Origin: an uncultured Acidimicrobiales bacterium
Lineage (GTDB): Bacteria; Actinomycetota; Acidimicrobiia; Acidimicrobiales; SZUA-35
Reading direction: 5' to 3'
DNA: 64,000 nt
Assembly (NCBI GenBank): GCA_938002965.1
Contig: CALKZY010000008.1
Location: 180,470 to 244,469 of the forward strand
Shown: positions 44,235 through 51,855 of the stretch, piece by piece
Numbering within the stretch: the stretch's first letter is position 1
Layout of the letters: each line of letters starts with the position of its first letter
Position numbers and translations under genes: made by a program
The notes under the pieces: model-generated
What the model saw: the letters and a program-made list of their open reading frames with translations, nothing else
Told to the model about the DNA's origin: nothing
The model's database searches: none

Positions 44235-46508
44235 GTGGCGAAGAAGACGATTCCAGCGGGGGAGTACGCCCAGCTTCTCTTGGGGACGGATCCACTTTGC
44301 TATCGGCCTGCGTGTCGGCGGTCGTTGATCGTCGTCACGGACGGGCTGCGTCAGAAGGACTTTCAGGTAGCCCATATCCGCGATGAGCTACCACCTAAGG
44401 ACGCCAGTTCGGATATTGGTTGGCGCTATTGGCCAGCCGAAGATCTGTCCCAAGACGAGCGCAATCGTTCCGACAACTTGATTCTTCTGTGCACTCCGTG
44501 TCATCAACTAGTGGACAAGAGAGAGCCTAGAAGGTTCACTGTCGAACTTCTGCACGACTGGAAAGCGGCGGCGGAGAGCAGCACTCTCGTAGGCCAACCC
44601 GGTGTCTTCGAGAGACTTGACGTTGAAGAAGTCGCAGATGAGCTGACACGATTGCTGCTAGAGCATCCTCAGGTCGAGCTGTCGCTTCCATCTTTGCCAG
44701 CTCTCGCGGTTGACGACGGACTCGCCTTCGCGTCCAGGTCTACTCTTCTCTTTGGCCGGGAGAAGGAAGTTGCTGCGCTAAGGGACTTTTTTGGTTTCCC
44801 AACTTCTCTTGCTTGGTGGGTTATTTCCGGAGGTGCTGGCATTGGCAAGAGCAGGCTGGCGTTAGAAGTCTGCCTCGACTTGGAGGAATCCTGGGCCAAG
44901 GGGTTTGTCGACAGGGATGACGAAGCTGCACTGATCGGCTTCGTACCTGAGCAGCCGACGGTGTTCGTAGTGGACTATGCATCAGCCAGAGCACCCTGGC
45001 TGGCGAGCCTCTTACTCGACCTCGTCAAGCGTTCGACCGAGGAATGGCCACCGGTTCGGGTTCTTGTCTTGGAACGGCAGGCTGTTGGCGCGCCGTGGTA
45101 CGCAACAGCTACGAGACAAGACCGGCACCATCAGTCGCAGCAAATAATGATGGCTCGCTACGCCGAGCCATTTGAGCTCGTCGGATTCGACCGTCCGAGG
45201 ATGAGGTCCCTCCTGCGCGCAGCGATGCCATCAGAAGCCTCCAAATCAAGCATTGAACAGGTCGTCGATCGGGCGTTCGAACTCGATCCCGCAGGAAGTC
45301 CGCTATTTGGTTTGATAGCAAAGCTTGAATCATCCGATCCAGAGCTAGAGGGTGCTGGGAGGGACTCAGTCCTTCGAGCTTTGGTTAGTCGAAGGCTTGC
45401 TCAGCGCACGGAGACGAGCACCGCCTTTCATGCTACGTCGATGGTGGCAACGGCAGTTGGCGGGCTTAGCGTCAGAGACGATCTCGGTCGCTTCGAAATC
45501 TCGGATCTTGCCGTTGATGCGCAGTCGCTTAATAGGCTTCCCAATGACCAACTGGCAGAGGCATTGGCGGGAATGGTCCCCGACATCCTTGGGGAACTAT
45601 GGATACTGGAGGAGCTAGCGGATGCATCGAGGCAGGAGGTAGCAGCGGCTGCCATTTCAGCGGCTTGGCGGCACGGACCGCATCGGTTTGCATCCTTTGT
45701 CGAACGTGCAGCGCGGGATCATCCATCACATTCCCATCTAACGGCACTACTTGATGTGGATCCAGGCTCTCATTTGGACGAGTGGTTCGAGCTTGCGGCT
45801 GGTTTGGTTCCGTTGCTCAGAGATCCTCAGTCACCTAACGTTCTCAGCGTCTTGGCCAAGATTGAGGAGGAGGGGTACAAGCATGGCAACTTCAATGCGC
45901 AGCTCACAGCGCAGTTTCATGTGGGAAACTTGTGGTTGCAGAAGGACGTCGGGAGAGCGTTGTCTTGCTATCTCGAGGTGACGTCCTTGAGTGAACGAAC
46001 TGACGACCTCTATTGGAAATGCATGACGAATGCTGGCGTGGCTCATCAGATTGCTGGCGATAGCCGAGAGGCTGAAAGGTGTTGGACCGAGGTCATCGAA
46101 TCAGGGGAGGCATCCGACGAGTCTCGGGCCTGCTGCTTGAACAACCGAGCTGACCTGCACGACGATGCAGGAGCGCACGACGCTTCGGTATCAGACCGAA
46201 CGACGGTGCTGAATCTCGAAGAGACCACCCACAACCGCCGGTTTATTGCCTTGGCGAGGCGTGCCAAAACACTTCGGGGGCTTGGTAAGTTCGATAGCGC
46301 TCAGGCAGATATCGAGGGCATTCTCGGCACGAACGACATCGCTCCCGAGCAAAAGAACGCCGCGAGGCTACTGAGAGCAGAATGGGCTCTGGATGACGGC
46401 GATCGATCTAGAGCCCAAGACGAACTTCGAGCAATTGTCCTGAGTACCCGTAATTTCGACAGTGTGGCCACCTCCGCTGAGGAACTCCTGGCGGCTCATT
46501 TCGGCTAG
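44235..46508 (+). CDS. HNH nuclease-STAND NTPase-TPR protein, likely antiphage sensor/effector
   Basis: About 757 residues from GTG 44235 (TTG at 44190 is an alternative). The N-terminal HNH-type domain has Cys22, Cys27, His47, then RSDNLILLCTPCHQLVD with Asn81, Cys86, Cys89 and His90. After a linker, a STAND/NACHT-like ATPase has SGGAGIGKSRLALEVC at about 198-213 and VFVVDYASA near 245. The C-terminal 200 residues are TPR-like helices (YKHGNFNAQLTAQFHVGNLW, CLNNRADLHDDAGAHDASVS). Nuclease-STAND-repeat order is that of antiphage NLR-like proteins, in which the repeats sense and the nuclease acts. Confidence 0.8.
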   Translation: MAKKTIPAGEYAQLLLGTDPLCYRPACRRSLIVVTDGLRQKDFQVAHIRDELPPKDASSDIGWRYWPAEDLSQDERNRSDNLILLCTPCHQLVDKREPRRFTVELLHDWKAAAESSTLVGQPGVFERLDVEEVADELTRLLLEHPQVELSLPSLPALAVDDGLAFASRSTLLFGREKEVAALRDFFGFPTSLAWWVISGGAGIGKSRLALEVCLDLEESWAKGFVDRDDEAALIGFVPEQPTVFVVDYASARAPWLASLLLDLVKRSTEEWPPVRVLVLERQAVGAPWYATATRQDRHHQSQQIMMARYAEPFELVGFDRPRMRSLLRAAMPSEASKSSIEQVVDRAFELDPAGSPLFGLIAKLESSDPELEGAGRDSVLRALVSRRLAQRTETSTAFHATSMVATAVGGLSVRDDLGRFEISDLAVDAQSLNRLPNDQLAEALAGMVPDILGELWILEELADASRQEVAAAAISAAWRHGPHRFASFVERAARDHPSHSHLTALLDVDPGSHLDEWFELAAGLVPLLRDPQSPNVLSVLAKIEEEGYKHGNFNAQLTAQFHVGNLWLQKDVGRALSCYLEVTSLSERTDDLYWKCMTNAGVAHQIAGDSREAERCWTEVIESGEASDESRACCLNNRADLHDDAGAHDASVSDRTTVLNLEETTHNRRFIALARRAKTLRGLGKFDSAQADIEGILGTNDIAPEQKNAARLLRAEWALDDGDRSRAQDELRAIVLSTRNFDSVATSAEELLAAHFG

Positions 46509-46510
46509 AA

Positions 46511-46532
46511 GCCGGGGCTTCGCAGCCCCGGC
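46511..46532. terminator. GC-rich hairpin between convergent STAND and SSB genes
   Basis: Perfect 9-bp arms GCCGGGGCT and AGCCCCGGC around a TCGC tetraloop, 3 bp after the STAND stop and 9 bp before the SSB stop. There is no long T run, so it may act in both directions as a stem-only terminator. Confidence 0.7.
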
Positions 46533-46540
46533 CGCCTGGG

Positions 46541-46891
46541 TTAGAACGCTTCTTCGCCGGGCTTGACCTCCTGGGGTTCGGTTTCTTTGGCTGGGGCGTC
46601 GAGGTAGCCGATTTGGTTTGCGATGACTTCGTGGCGTTCTCGGTTGTCGCCGGTGTCTTTGTCGGCCCATTGGGAGTGGCTGAGTCGTCCGGTGATCGAG
46701 ACGAGTCGGCCTTTGGTGAGGTACTTGTGGTGTTGTTCGGCTGGGGTGCCGAAGGCTTTGATTGGGATGAAGTCGGCGCCTTCGCTGCGGCCTCGGTCGA
46801 CTGCGATTCGGAAGGTGCAGATGGGGTTGCCGGCTGATGGTTCGAGTCGGGGGTCTGTGGCGAGTCGTCCGACGAGTGTGATGGTGTTCAT
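46541..46891 (-). CDS. ssb: Single-stranded DNA-binding protein
   Basis: 116 residues starting MNTITLVGRLATDPRLEPSA, with AGAAAGG ahead. It is one OB fold: CTFRIAVDRG, FIPIKAFGTPAEQHHKYLTK and GRLVSITGRLSHSQW. It lacks the long linker and acidic DDDIPF tip of housekeeping SSB, as many plasmid or ICE SSBs do. It probably protects transferred single strands. A longer in-frame start at 47173 would add a low-complexity Arg/Pro-rich segment and is rejected. Confidence 0.92.
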   Translation of the reverse strand: MNTITLVGRLATDPRLEPSAGNPICTFRIAVDRGRSEGADFIPIKAFGTPAEQHHKYLTKGRLVSITGRLSHSQWADKDTGDNRERHEVIANQIGYLDAPAKETEPQEVKPGEEAF

Positions 46892-47376
46892 TTGGCTGTG
46901 CCTTTCTGGTTGGTTTCCCGCTGGTGCGGGGTGTTCGTGGTGGCTCAGCCGCCGAGGGTCGAGCGGCGACGCAGCCCGGAGGGCCTTGACCTTCTTGTCG
47001 GGGCCTAGCGAGGCTGAACGCAGTGAAGGGACCCGGAGGGCCGAGTGGTTTCGGCAAAGGGGGTTGCGTCGACGTGACCTCGGTGGAGCATGACGCCTCG
47101 ATGTACCTCGTATCGGCGGAGGACGAGCAGATTGCGGGCGGGTGAACAGTTCGGGTTTCGGGCTATTCGCCATTGGTGCGCTTACGTGGCTTTCGGGTCA
47201 AAGCACTTGCTGCTTCGGGTCGCGGATGTCGCGGTCGGTGGAGTTGCCGCCTTGTCCGTCAGAGCTTTGGTGTCGCTGTGAGCTCTCCACAATCGAGCAC
47301 TGGGCGATGGTGGTCACTGGCTGGCGCTGCCCGACGGGTAGTCAGTGCTCCGGGTGGGTCGAGTGCTCGCGGGCTG
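46892..47376. other. 485-bp gap between SSB and HTH genes
   Basis: No supported gene. The stretch is GT-rich on the plus strand and includes two copies of CCCGGAGGGCC (near 46976 and 47032). Reading frames here encode only Arg/Pro-rich low-complexity peptides. It may hold the promoter of ssb and a regulatory or structural RNA, but I see no family. Confidence 0.35.
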
Positions 47377-47598
47377 TTAGCCGATGAGGCACCATTGCTC
47401 GGGCCAGAGGTAGGCGGGGTGGGTGCCGAGTGCGATGGCGGCTCGGTCGGCTTGTTCGGCTGGGATGCCGTGGTTGATCCATCGGTGGATGGTTCGGCGG
47501 CTGACTCCGATGGTGGCGGCGACGATGTCGATTGTCTCGCCTCGTGTTTGGCTGGCGATGGGTTCGAACGGGAGGCGGGTGCTTGTGGGGCGGCTCAT
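47377..47598 (-). CDS. Small helix-turn-helix protein coupled to the ArdC-like gene
   Basis: 73 residues from the ATG at 47598, which overlaps the ArdC-like stop by ATGA. TIDIVAATIGVSRRTIHRW with NHGIPAEQADRAAIALG is a helix-turn-helix of the XRE/AlpA kind, followed by the short end HPAYLWPEQWCLIG. It probably regulates the antirestriction/SSB leading region. Longer upstream readings in this frame lie inside the ArdC-like gene and are low-complexity. Confidence 0.75.
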   Translation of the reverse strand: MSRPTSTRLPFEPIASQTRGETIDIVAATIGVSRRTIHRWINHGIPAEQADRAAIALGTHPAYLWPEQWCLIG

Positions 47599-48479
47599 CG
47601 GGCAACCTCTGCGACGGTGTTGCTCGTTGTGGCGAGCTTGTCGAGGTGGTCGACGGCGCGTTGTGCGGCGGCGGCGCTGCGAAAGAGTGCTTTGGGGTCG
47701 GCGTCGAGGATGTCGAGCCAGTGGGCGAGGTAGGCGGCGTGATCGGTTCGGGGTTGGGGGCTTATGTCGAGTTGTGCGGCGGCTATTGCTGCGCCGAGTT
47801 CGGCTATGAGTTCTTCGGCTGCGTATTCGGGGGAGCCGAATGGTTGGGTGATGTCGAGGCGGTCGAGTCGGCTGCTGTGTCCGGTCCAGTGGATGTGTTC
47901 GTGGAGAACGGTTGACCAGAACGCTTCGGTGTCGTCGAACTGGTCGAGGGCGGGGCAGTAGATCCGGTCGGGTCCGGGTGCGTAGTAGGCACGGTCTCCG
48001 CCGTAGTGGATGTCTGCGCCGATGGCCTTGAGCCATTCATCGGCTGGGGTTGGGTTGGTGGTGGTGTCTTCGATGTTGTGGTGGCCGTCGACCTGGTGGG
48101 CGTTGAAGACGGCATAGACCCGGGGAACGAGTCGGCGACCGAAGGTTTCGGCGTCGTCGTTAGGTTCGTCGTGGTTCTTGGTGGTGACCCATTTGATGAT
48201 GTGGGCGGCGTGTTCGCCTTTGCGTACTTGTGCATCGGCGGTCTTCCATTGTTTGTAGGTAGCCCATTCGCCGGTGGGGTAGCCGCGTTCGAGGGCGTCG
48301 AGTGCGAGGGTGAGGACGTTCGCGCCTGCGTATCGGTTGCCGGTGGTGGCGTTGCGGGCGTTCAGCAGGTCGCCGAGGTCGTGTGTGTGCCAGGGCATGG
48401 CCCATGTGCCGTGTGATCCGGTGCGGATCATGTCGACGAGTCGTTTGGTGACGTTTTCGGCGTGGGTGGTGTAGTTCAT
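47595..48479 (-). CDS. ArdC-like antirestriction protein with zincin domain
   Basis: 294 residues. The N-terminal ArdC ssDNA-binding domain (WAMPWHTHDLGDLLNARNAT; TYKQWKTADAQVRKGEHAAH) precedes a metalloprotease-like domain with HEHIHWTGHSSRLDR (His-Glu-x-x-His near 191) and EELIAELGAA. ArdC proteins protect incoming conjugative DNA from restriction. The GGAG site 7 bases before the ATG supports the start. It is expressed with the HTH gene; codon choice here favours C-ending codons on the minus strand. Confidence 0.92.
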   Translation of the reverse strand: MNYTTHAENVTKRLVDMIRTGSHGTWAMPWHTHDLGDLLNARNATTGNRYAGANVLTLALDALERGYPTGEWATYKQWKTADAQVRKGEHAAHIIKWVTTKNHDEPNDDAETFGRRLVPRVYAVFNAHQVDGHHNIEDTTTNPTPADEWLKAIGADIHYGGDRAYYAPGPDRIYCPALDQFDDTEAFWSTVLHEHIHWTGHSSRLDRLDITQPFGSPEYAAEELIAELGAAIAAAQLDISPQPRTDHAAYLAHWLDILDADPKALFRSAAAAQRAVDHLDKLATTSNTVAEVAR

Positions 48480-48797
48480 TGATCATCTCCCGTGGTTCGG
48501 ATGCGGACGCAGCTGCGCCTGCGTTCGCTGGGAGCGACCCCGCCGGGGCGGCCCGCGGTGTCAAGCCCTGGACTGCGGTCCGGAGGATCGGGAGATGTAT
48601 TTCTCGGCGTAGCCGCATGATGTCGAACGGGCTTGATGCCGAAAGCGGGCCGTCACGGCCACGTTGGCAGTAGCGACTTGCTGCTACTTGTGCAGTGCCT
48701 TTCAACATCGGCCCCAAGTGGGCCGGCCGAATTCTCAAGGACGCCGTTGTTGCCGACGAATGGGTGGACCTCGACGATTGGCTAGCGGCAGGATCCG
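48480..48797. promoter_or_regulatory. Divergent control region between ArdC-like gene and the DEAH-helicase operon
   Basis: This 318-bp gap should hold promoters for both the minus-strand antirestriction genes and the plus-strand four-gene operon. An inverted repeat GTAGC ... GCTAC flanks an 8-bp spacer near 48670-48690. Two overlapping short frames lack support. No RNA gene is recognised. Confidence 0.4.
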
Positions 48798-49286
48798 GTG
48801 TCTATGCTCGACATGGATAGAGATACAGCGGAGGCGGCTATGGCTTGTGGAAACAATGATGTGACCCGTGCGGGTATTTCATCGGGTCCGGAGTCTCTAC
48901 TCCAGCATTTGGCACGTCTGTTTGACAGAACCCCACAGCCGCTCAACAACGAAACAAGGTTGGCAGAAGGGGACGTGATGGTGCAGAACGGCAAAGGTAA
49001 GTACATCATCTCAGAACGTCGCTACTCCGGTATCAATGCGAACGGGAAAGTAGATCGCTTTCTAGATTCGAATCGAAACGAGACTCTCAACACTCAGCTT
49101 CATATTCACGAGTTTCTTCATCCGGACAAGGGCGACGTTCGGGGGAAGGTCGAAATGCACATTACGGATCGTCGAGGCGGTGGTGCAGCACAGCACACGC
49201 ACAAGATCGTGCTACCCGAGGCAACCGGTAACGATGTGAACGCAGCTGAGGAGCGACTTGCCTCAATCATGAGGGCGATGGAGTAA
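48798..49286 (+). CDS. Unknown protein 1 of the DEAH-S1 helicase operon
   Basis: About 162 residues from GTG 48798 with AGGA five bases ahead (ATG 48804 or 48813 are alternatives). The first 50 residues are a low-complexity linker or helix (AAMACGNNDVTRAGISSGPE, LLQHLARLFDR). The rest is beta-rich with RRYSGINANGKVDRFL, TQLHIHEFLHPDKGD, VRGKVEMHITDRRG and HTHKIVLPEATGNDV, and the His-rich middle could bind metal or nucleic acid. The family is not recognised. It is separated by only 5 bp from the next gene, so it belongs to the operon. Confidence 0.7.
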   Translation: MSMLDMDRDTAEAAMACGNNDVTRAGISSGPESLLQHLARLFDRTPQPLNNETRLAEGDVMVQNGKGKYIISERRYSGINANGKVDRFLDSNRNETLNTQLHIHEFLHPDKGDVRGKVEMHITDRRGGGAAQHTHKIVLPEATGNDVNAAEERLASIMRAME

Positions 49287-49291
49287 TACGC

Positions 49292-50743
49292 ATGAGCGCA
49301 CCGGCTCACTCCGAGAGTGCCAATCTGTCGCGACGCCTGGCGGCGATCTACGCATCGCAATGGTCCGACGAGGTGAGGGCTGTGTTGTTTGCGCCCTCAG
49401 GGATGGGCACAAAGAAGACTCTCGAAGAGTCGCTGGATTTAGTGGGTCAGGGAGGTTCGTTGCTTCCTGTTGCTGCGGTTGACGCAGCTACCGTGGCCGT
49501 CGTCGCGATGAACGATGACATCCCAGGACTGTCGGAGGGCTGTGTTTATCGACTGTTTCTCGATCCAGTACCATCGCGAGCCCAGCTAAGACTTCTGGAC
49601 ATCGACCCGCTTCTATATATTTCCTCTCTCGAATCAGAGCTTCGGAGTCGTTCTGAAGGCGTTGAGCGCTTGTTCGACGAAATCGGGCCAGCGTTCAAGT
49701 CAAGTCATCTGGAAAGAGGAAAGCGGCCCCGCGACTACATTGTTAGACCGATCAGGATCGCGTGCCAGAACGTGATTCTTGCACTCGCTGCGATCAGTCA
49801 GGAGTCCAGCTTTGACGGCCTGTCAGTTATTGCGTGGCAGACATGCGAGGCGCCTCACGTTGCTACCCACGAGGCCAATCGGGCGCTCGCTGCACTAACT
49901 CTCTGTGATGCATTTCAAAACGGCGGAACAATGGAGATCCGGTTTGATCGAGGCGCTGTTGTCCGACATGGCAAAAAGACCTTTCGATATGACGGGCACC
50001 CTGAGGGACAGGTTCCTGCGAGTCTCAGGCGCTTTGGGCGCACTGTCGGAGTGGCACTTGGGGCAGAGGACCGCGCAGCGATTGTCCCCAGAGAAGCGCG
50101 AGCGCTTTTTTTGGCAATAACACCGATGCCAGATGGGCTGAGACAAAGGGTAGAAATGGCAATCAACACGCTCGGTCTCGTACCCGAGCGACTTTGCTTC
50201 ACTCTCCTTGCTCAGGTCTGGAGAGAGATTGAGCTGGACTTCATCCTTGCGACGTCAAGTAGAGCCGTTTCGATTCTGGAGGGCGGCGCGCATTGGGAGG
50301 ACCGGCCAGCTCGGAAGGCCGAATCTGATGTGGCTCGTGCGTCGGTAATCACGGGGATGCTCTTTCGAAGATTGAATGGTCAAGACAGCGCCGCCGCAGG
50401 TGATGATGTACGCGTGATCGAGGATCGCGGAGTTGGTATTGAGTGGTCGGTAGATGCAGAGAACGCGACCGTAACGTTCGAGAATGTGCAAGGGGAGATC
50501 CCGTGGGTGAACGGGATGCCCAGCAGCCACAGCCTGACAGTTGCCCCAAGGGCTTCAACGACTGATGAAGAGTTGGCCAGCCTGGTGAGGCGCGTCGGGA
50601 AACCGCTTGGAGTGCTACTTCCGCGTGATGCGTTCGTGCCGGATGTCCCGGAGGGTGTCTTTGTTCTCCGATGTCCTGACCGTCTTGCGGATATCGACAA
50701 GACAGTCGAACAGAAGCTCTCAAACCTACGGATGTCTCGCTGA
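49292..50743 (+). CDS. Unknown protein 2 of the DEAH-S1 helicase operon
   Basis: 483 residues, no transmembrane helix. Segments include LFAPSGMGTKKTLEESLDLV, RDYIVRPIRIACQNVILALA, WQTCEAPHVATHEANRALAA and a long mixed alpha/beta part ending PRDAFVPDVPEGVFVLRCPD. I do not recognise a family or a catalytic motif. Its stop overlaps the start of the next gene (TGATG). Strict co-arrangement with the helicase suggests an obligate partner, perhaps a substrate-recognition or effector subunit. Confidence 0.8.
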   Translation: MSAPAHSESANLSRRLAAIYASQWSDEVRAVLFAPSGMGTKKTLEESLDLVGQGGSLLPVAAVDAATVAVVAMNDDIPGLSEGCVYRLFLDPVPSRAQLRLLDIDPLLYISSLESELRSRSEGVERLFDEIGPAFKSSHLERGKRPRDYIVRPIRIACQNVILALAAISQESSFDGLSVIAWQTCEAPHVATHEANRALAALTLCDAFQNGGTMEIRFDRGAVVRHGKKTFRYDGHPEGQVPASLRRFGRTVGVALGAEDRAAIVPREARALFLAITPMPDGLRQRVEMAINTLGLVPERLCFTLLAQVWREIELDFILATSSRAVSILEGGAHWEDRPARKAESDVARASVITGMLFRRLNGQDSAAAGDDVRVIEDRGVGIEWSVDAENATVTFENVQGEIPWVNGMPSSHSLTVAPRASTTDEELASLVRRVGKPLGVLLPRDAFVPDVPEGVFVLRCPDRLADIDKTVEQKLSNLRMSR

Positions 50744-51855
50744 TGGCGATCGAAAGGGTCACTGTGGCTGGTCTCGCGCCTTCGCCCGAATTGGATCGGC
50801 TCTTAGCCGACATCGAGTCTGCAGCCACCCGCGCACGGAAGGCGTCTCCCGGTGACCGCCTTGACATAGCCAGATTCGAAGCTCTCTCGACGCAGTTGGA
50901 GCTTCTGGTAGAGCGGCAAGCAAGCGCTGACGTGAGACAAGTGGATGTGGTGCTGACGTCAGGAAGTCGATCGCTGTTCGGCGCCGACTCTAAGAAGTGG
51001 GAGGGCGAGATACCCGACGAGGTGCTGCAAGCGGCTCGGTCTCTGCGGGCCGCTGGTCTCCGGCCTATCGTCTCGATATCTCCCTTCGTCCCCGGGACGA
51101 CTGAAGCGCGGGAGGAGCCTCGGGCTGCTCCTGGGCCAGCCGATAGGTGGGAAGGTGATGGGAGTACGGGCAGTAAGGCCGTCGAAGCTCGCTTCCGGGC
51201 GCAGATCGTGGAAGCGATCGAAGCGGCCAACCATGACAAGTCGGTGTCGCCCATCTCCCCGAGCGGGATTCAGAACGCCGTTGTCACCGAAATCCTCAGA
51301 GAGTTCGTGTCAGCAGACGATGTTCCCGCCCCGATACTGGCACCTGTCGAGTATCGGGATGGTTCCAGGTCGTCGAATCCTATGGCGCTTCGCTCCCTCG
51401 AGTTGCGAGAGAACTTGCCGTCATTCGATATCGAGCTGCGGTTCGCGCTTCTCTCGATCCGGCATACAGAAATGGACGCAACGGTCAGTGGTGCTTGGCT
51501 CCGCAACAATGAGATCAGTCGTCCGCGGAAGCAGGCGCAGACAGACGACTTGGTGTACTCGATCAGCCGAGAACAGTTCGATGTCCTCACCAAAGGCGGC
51601 GAGCGGCGAATGCGTCTGTATCTCTATCAGACAGGTTTGGAGCCGGCAGTGGTCGGGTTTTACAAAGCACTAACAGATCACCTGCTGGAATGGCCCCGCT
51701 CGGTAGCGGTACAACCGATGTTCTTCGTGAACCGGCTCCCGCAACGTTCAAAGAAGAAGAGGCGCAGCGGTGGTAAGTCGGCGCACGGCGGCAGGAAGTC
51801 ATCGCCAGCTCCAACTGGTGCCCTCTTCAGGAAGGGTATGCCATGGACGATGTAG
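50743..51855 (+). CDS. Unknown protein 3 of the DEAH-S1 helicase operon
   Basis: 370 residues. The N-terminal third is helical (LDRLLADIESAATRARKASP, RFEALSTQLELLVERQASAD). The middle has VDVVLTSGSRSLFGADSKKW and an Ala/Pro linker, and a folded C-terminal half follows (FDIELRFALLSIRHTEMDAT, GERRMRLYLYQTGLEPAVVG). The last 40 residues are very basic (RSKKKRRSGGKSAHGGRKSS), suiting nucleic acid binding. The family is not recognised. It overlaps the helicase gene by 13 bp, so the two are translated together. Confidence 0.8.
   Translation: MAIERVTVAGLAPSPELDRLLADIESAATRARKASPGDRLDIARFEALSTQLELLVERQASADVRQVDVVLTSGSRSLFGADSKKWEGEIPDEVLQAARSLRAAGLRPIVSISPFVPGTTEAREEPRAAPGPADRWEGDGSTGSKAVEARFRAQIVEAIEAANHDKSVSPISPSGIQNAVVTEILREFVSADDVPAPILAPVEYRDGSRSSNPMALRSLELRENLPSFDIELRFALLSIRHTEMDATVSGAWLRNNEISRPRKQAQTDDLVYSISREQFDVLTKGGERRMRLYLYQTGLEPAVVGFYKALTDHLLEWPRSVAVQPMFFVNRLPQRSKKKRRSGGKSAHGGRKSSPAPTGALFRKGMPWTM

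Noticed and set aside
46892..47173. N-terminal extension of the SSB protein
   Set aside because: The added 94 residues are Arg/Pro low-complexity and the SSB fold starts exactly at MNTITLVG with a good ribosome site.
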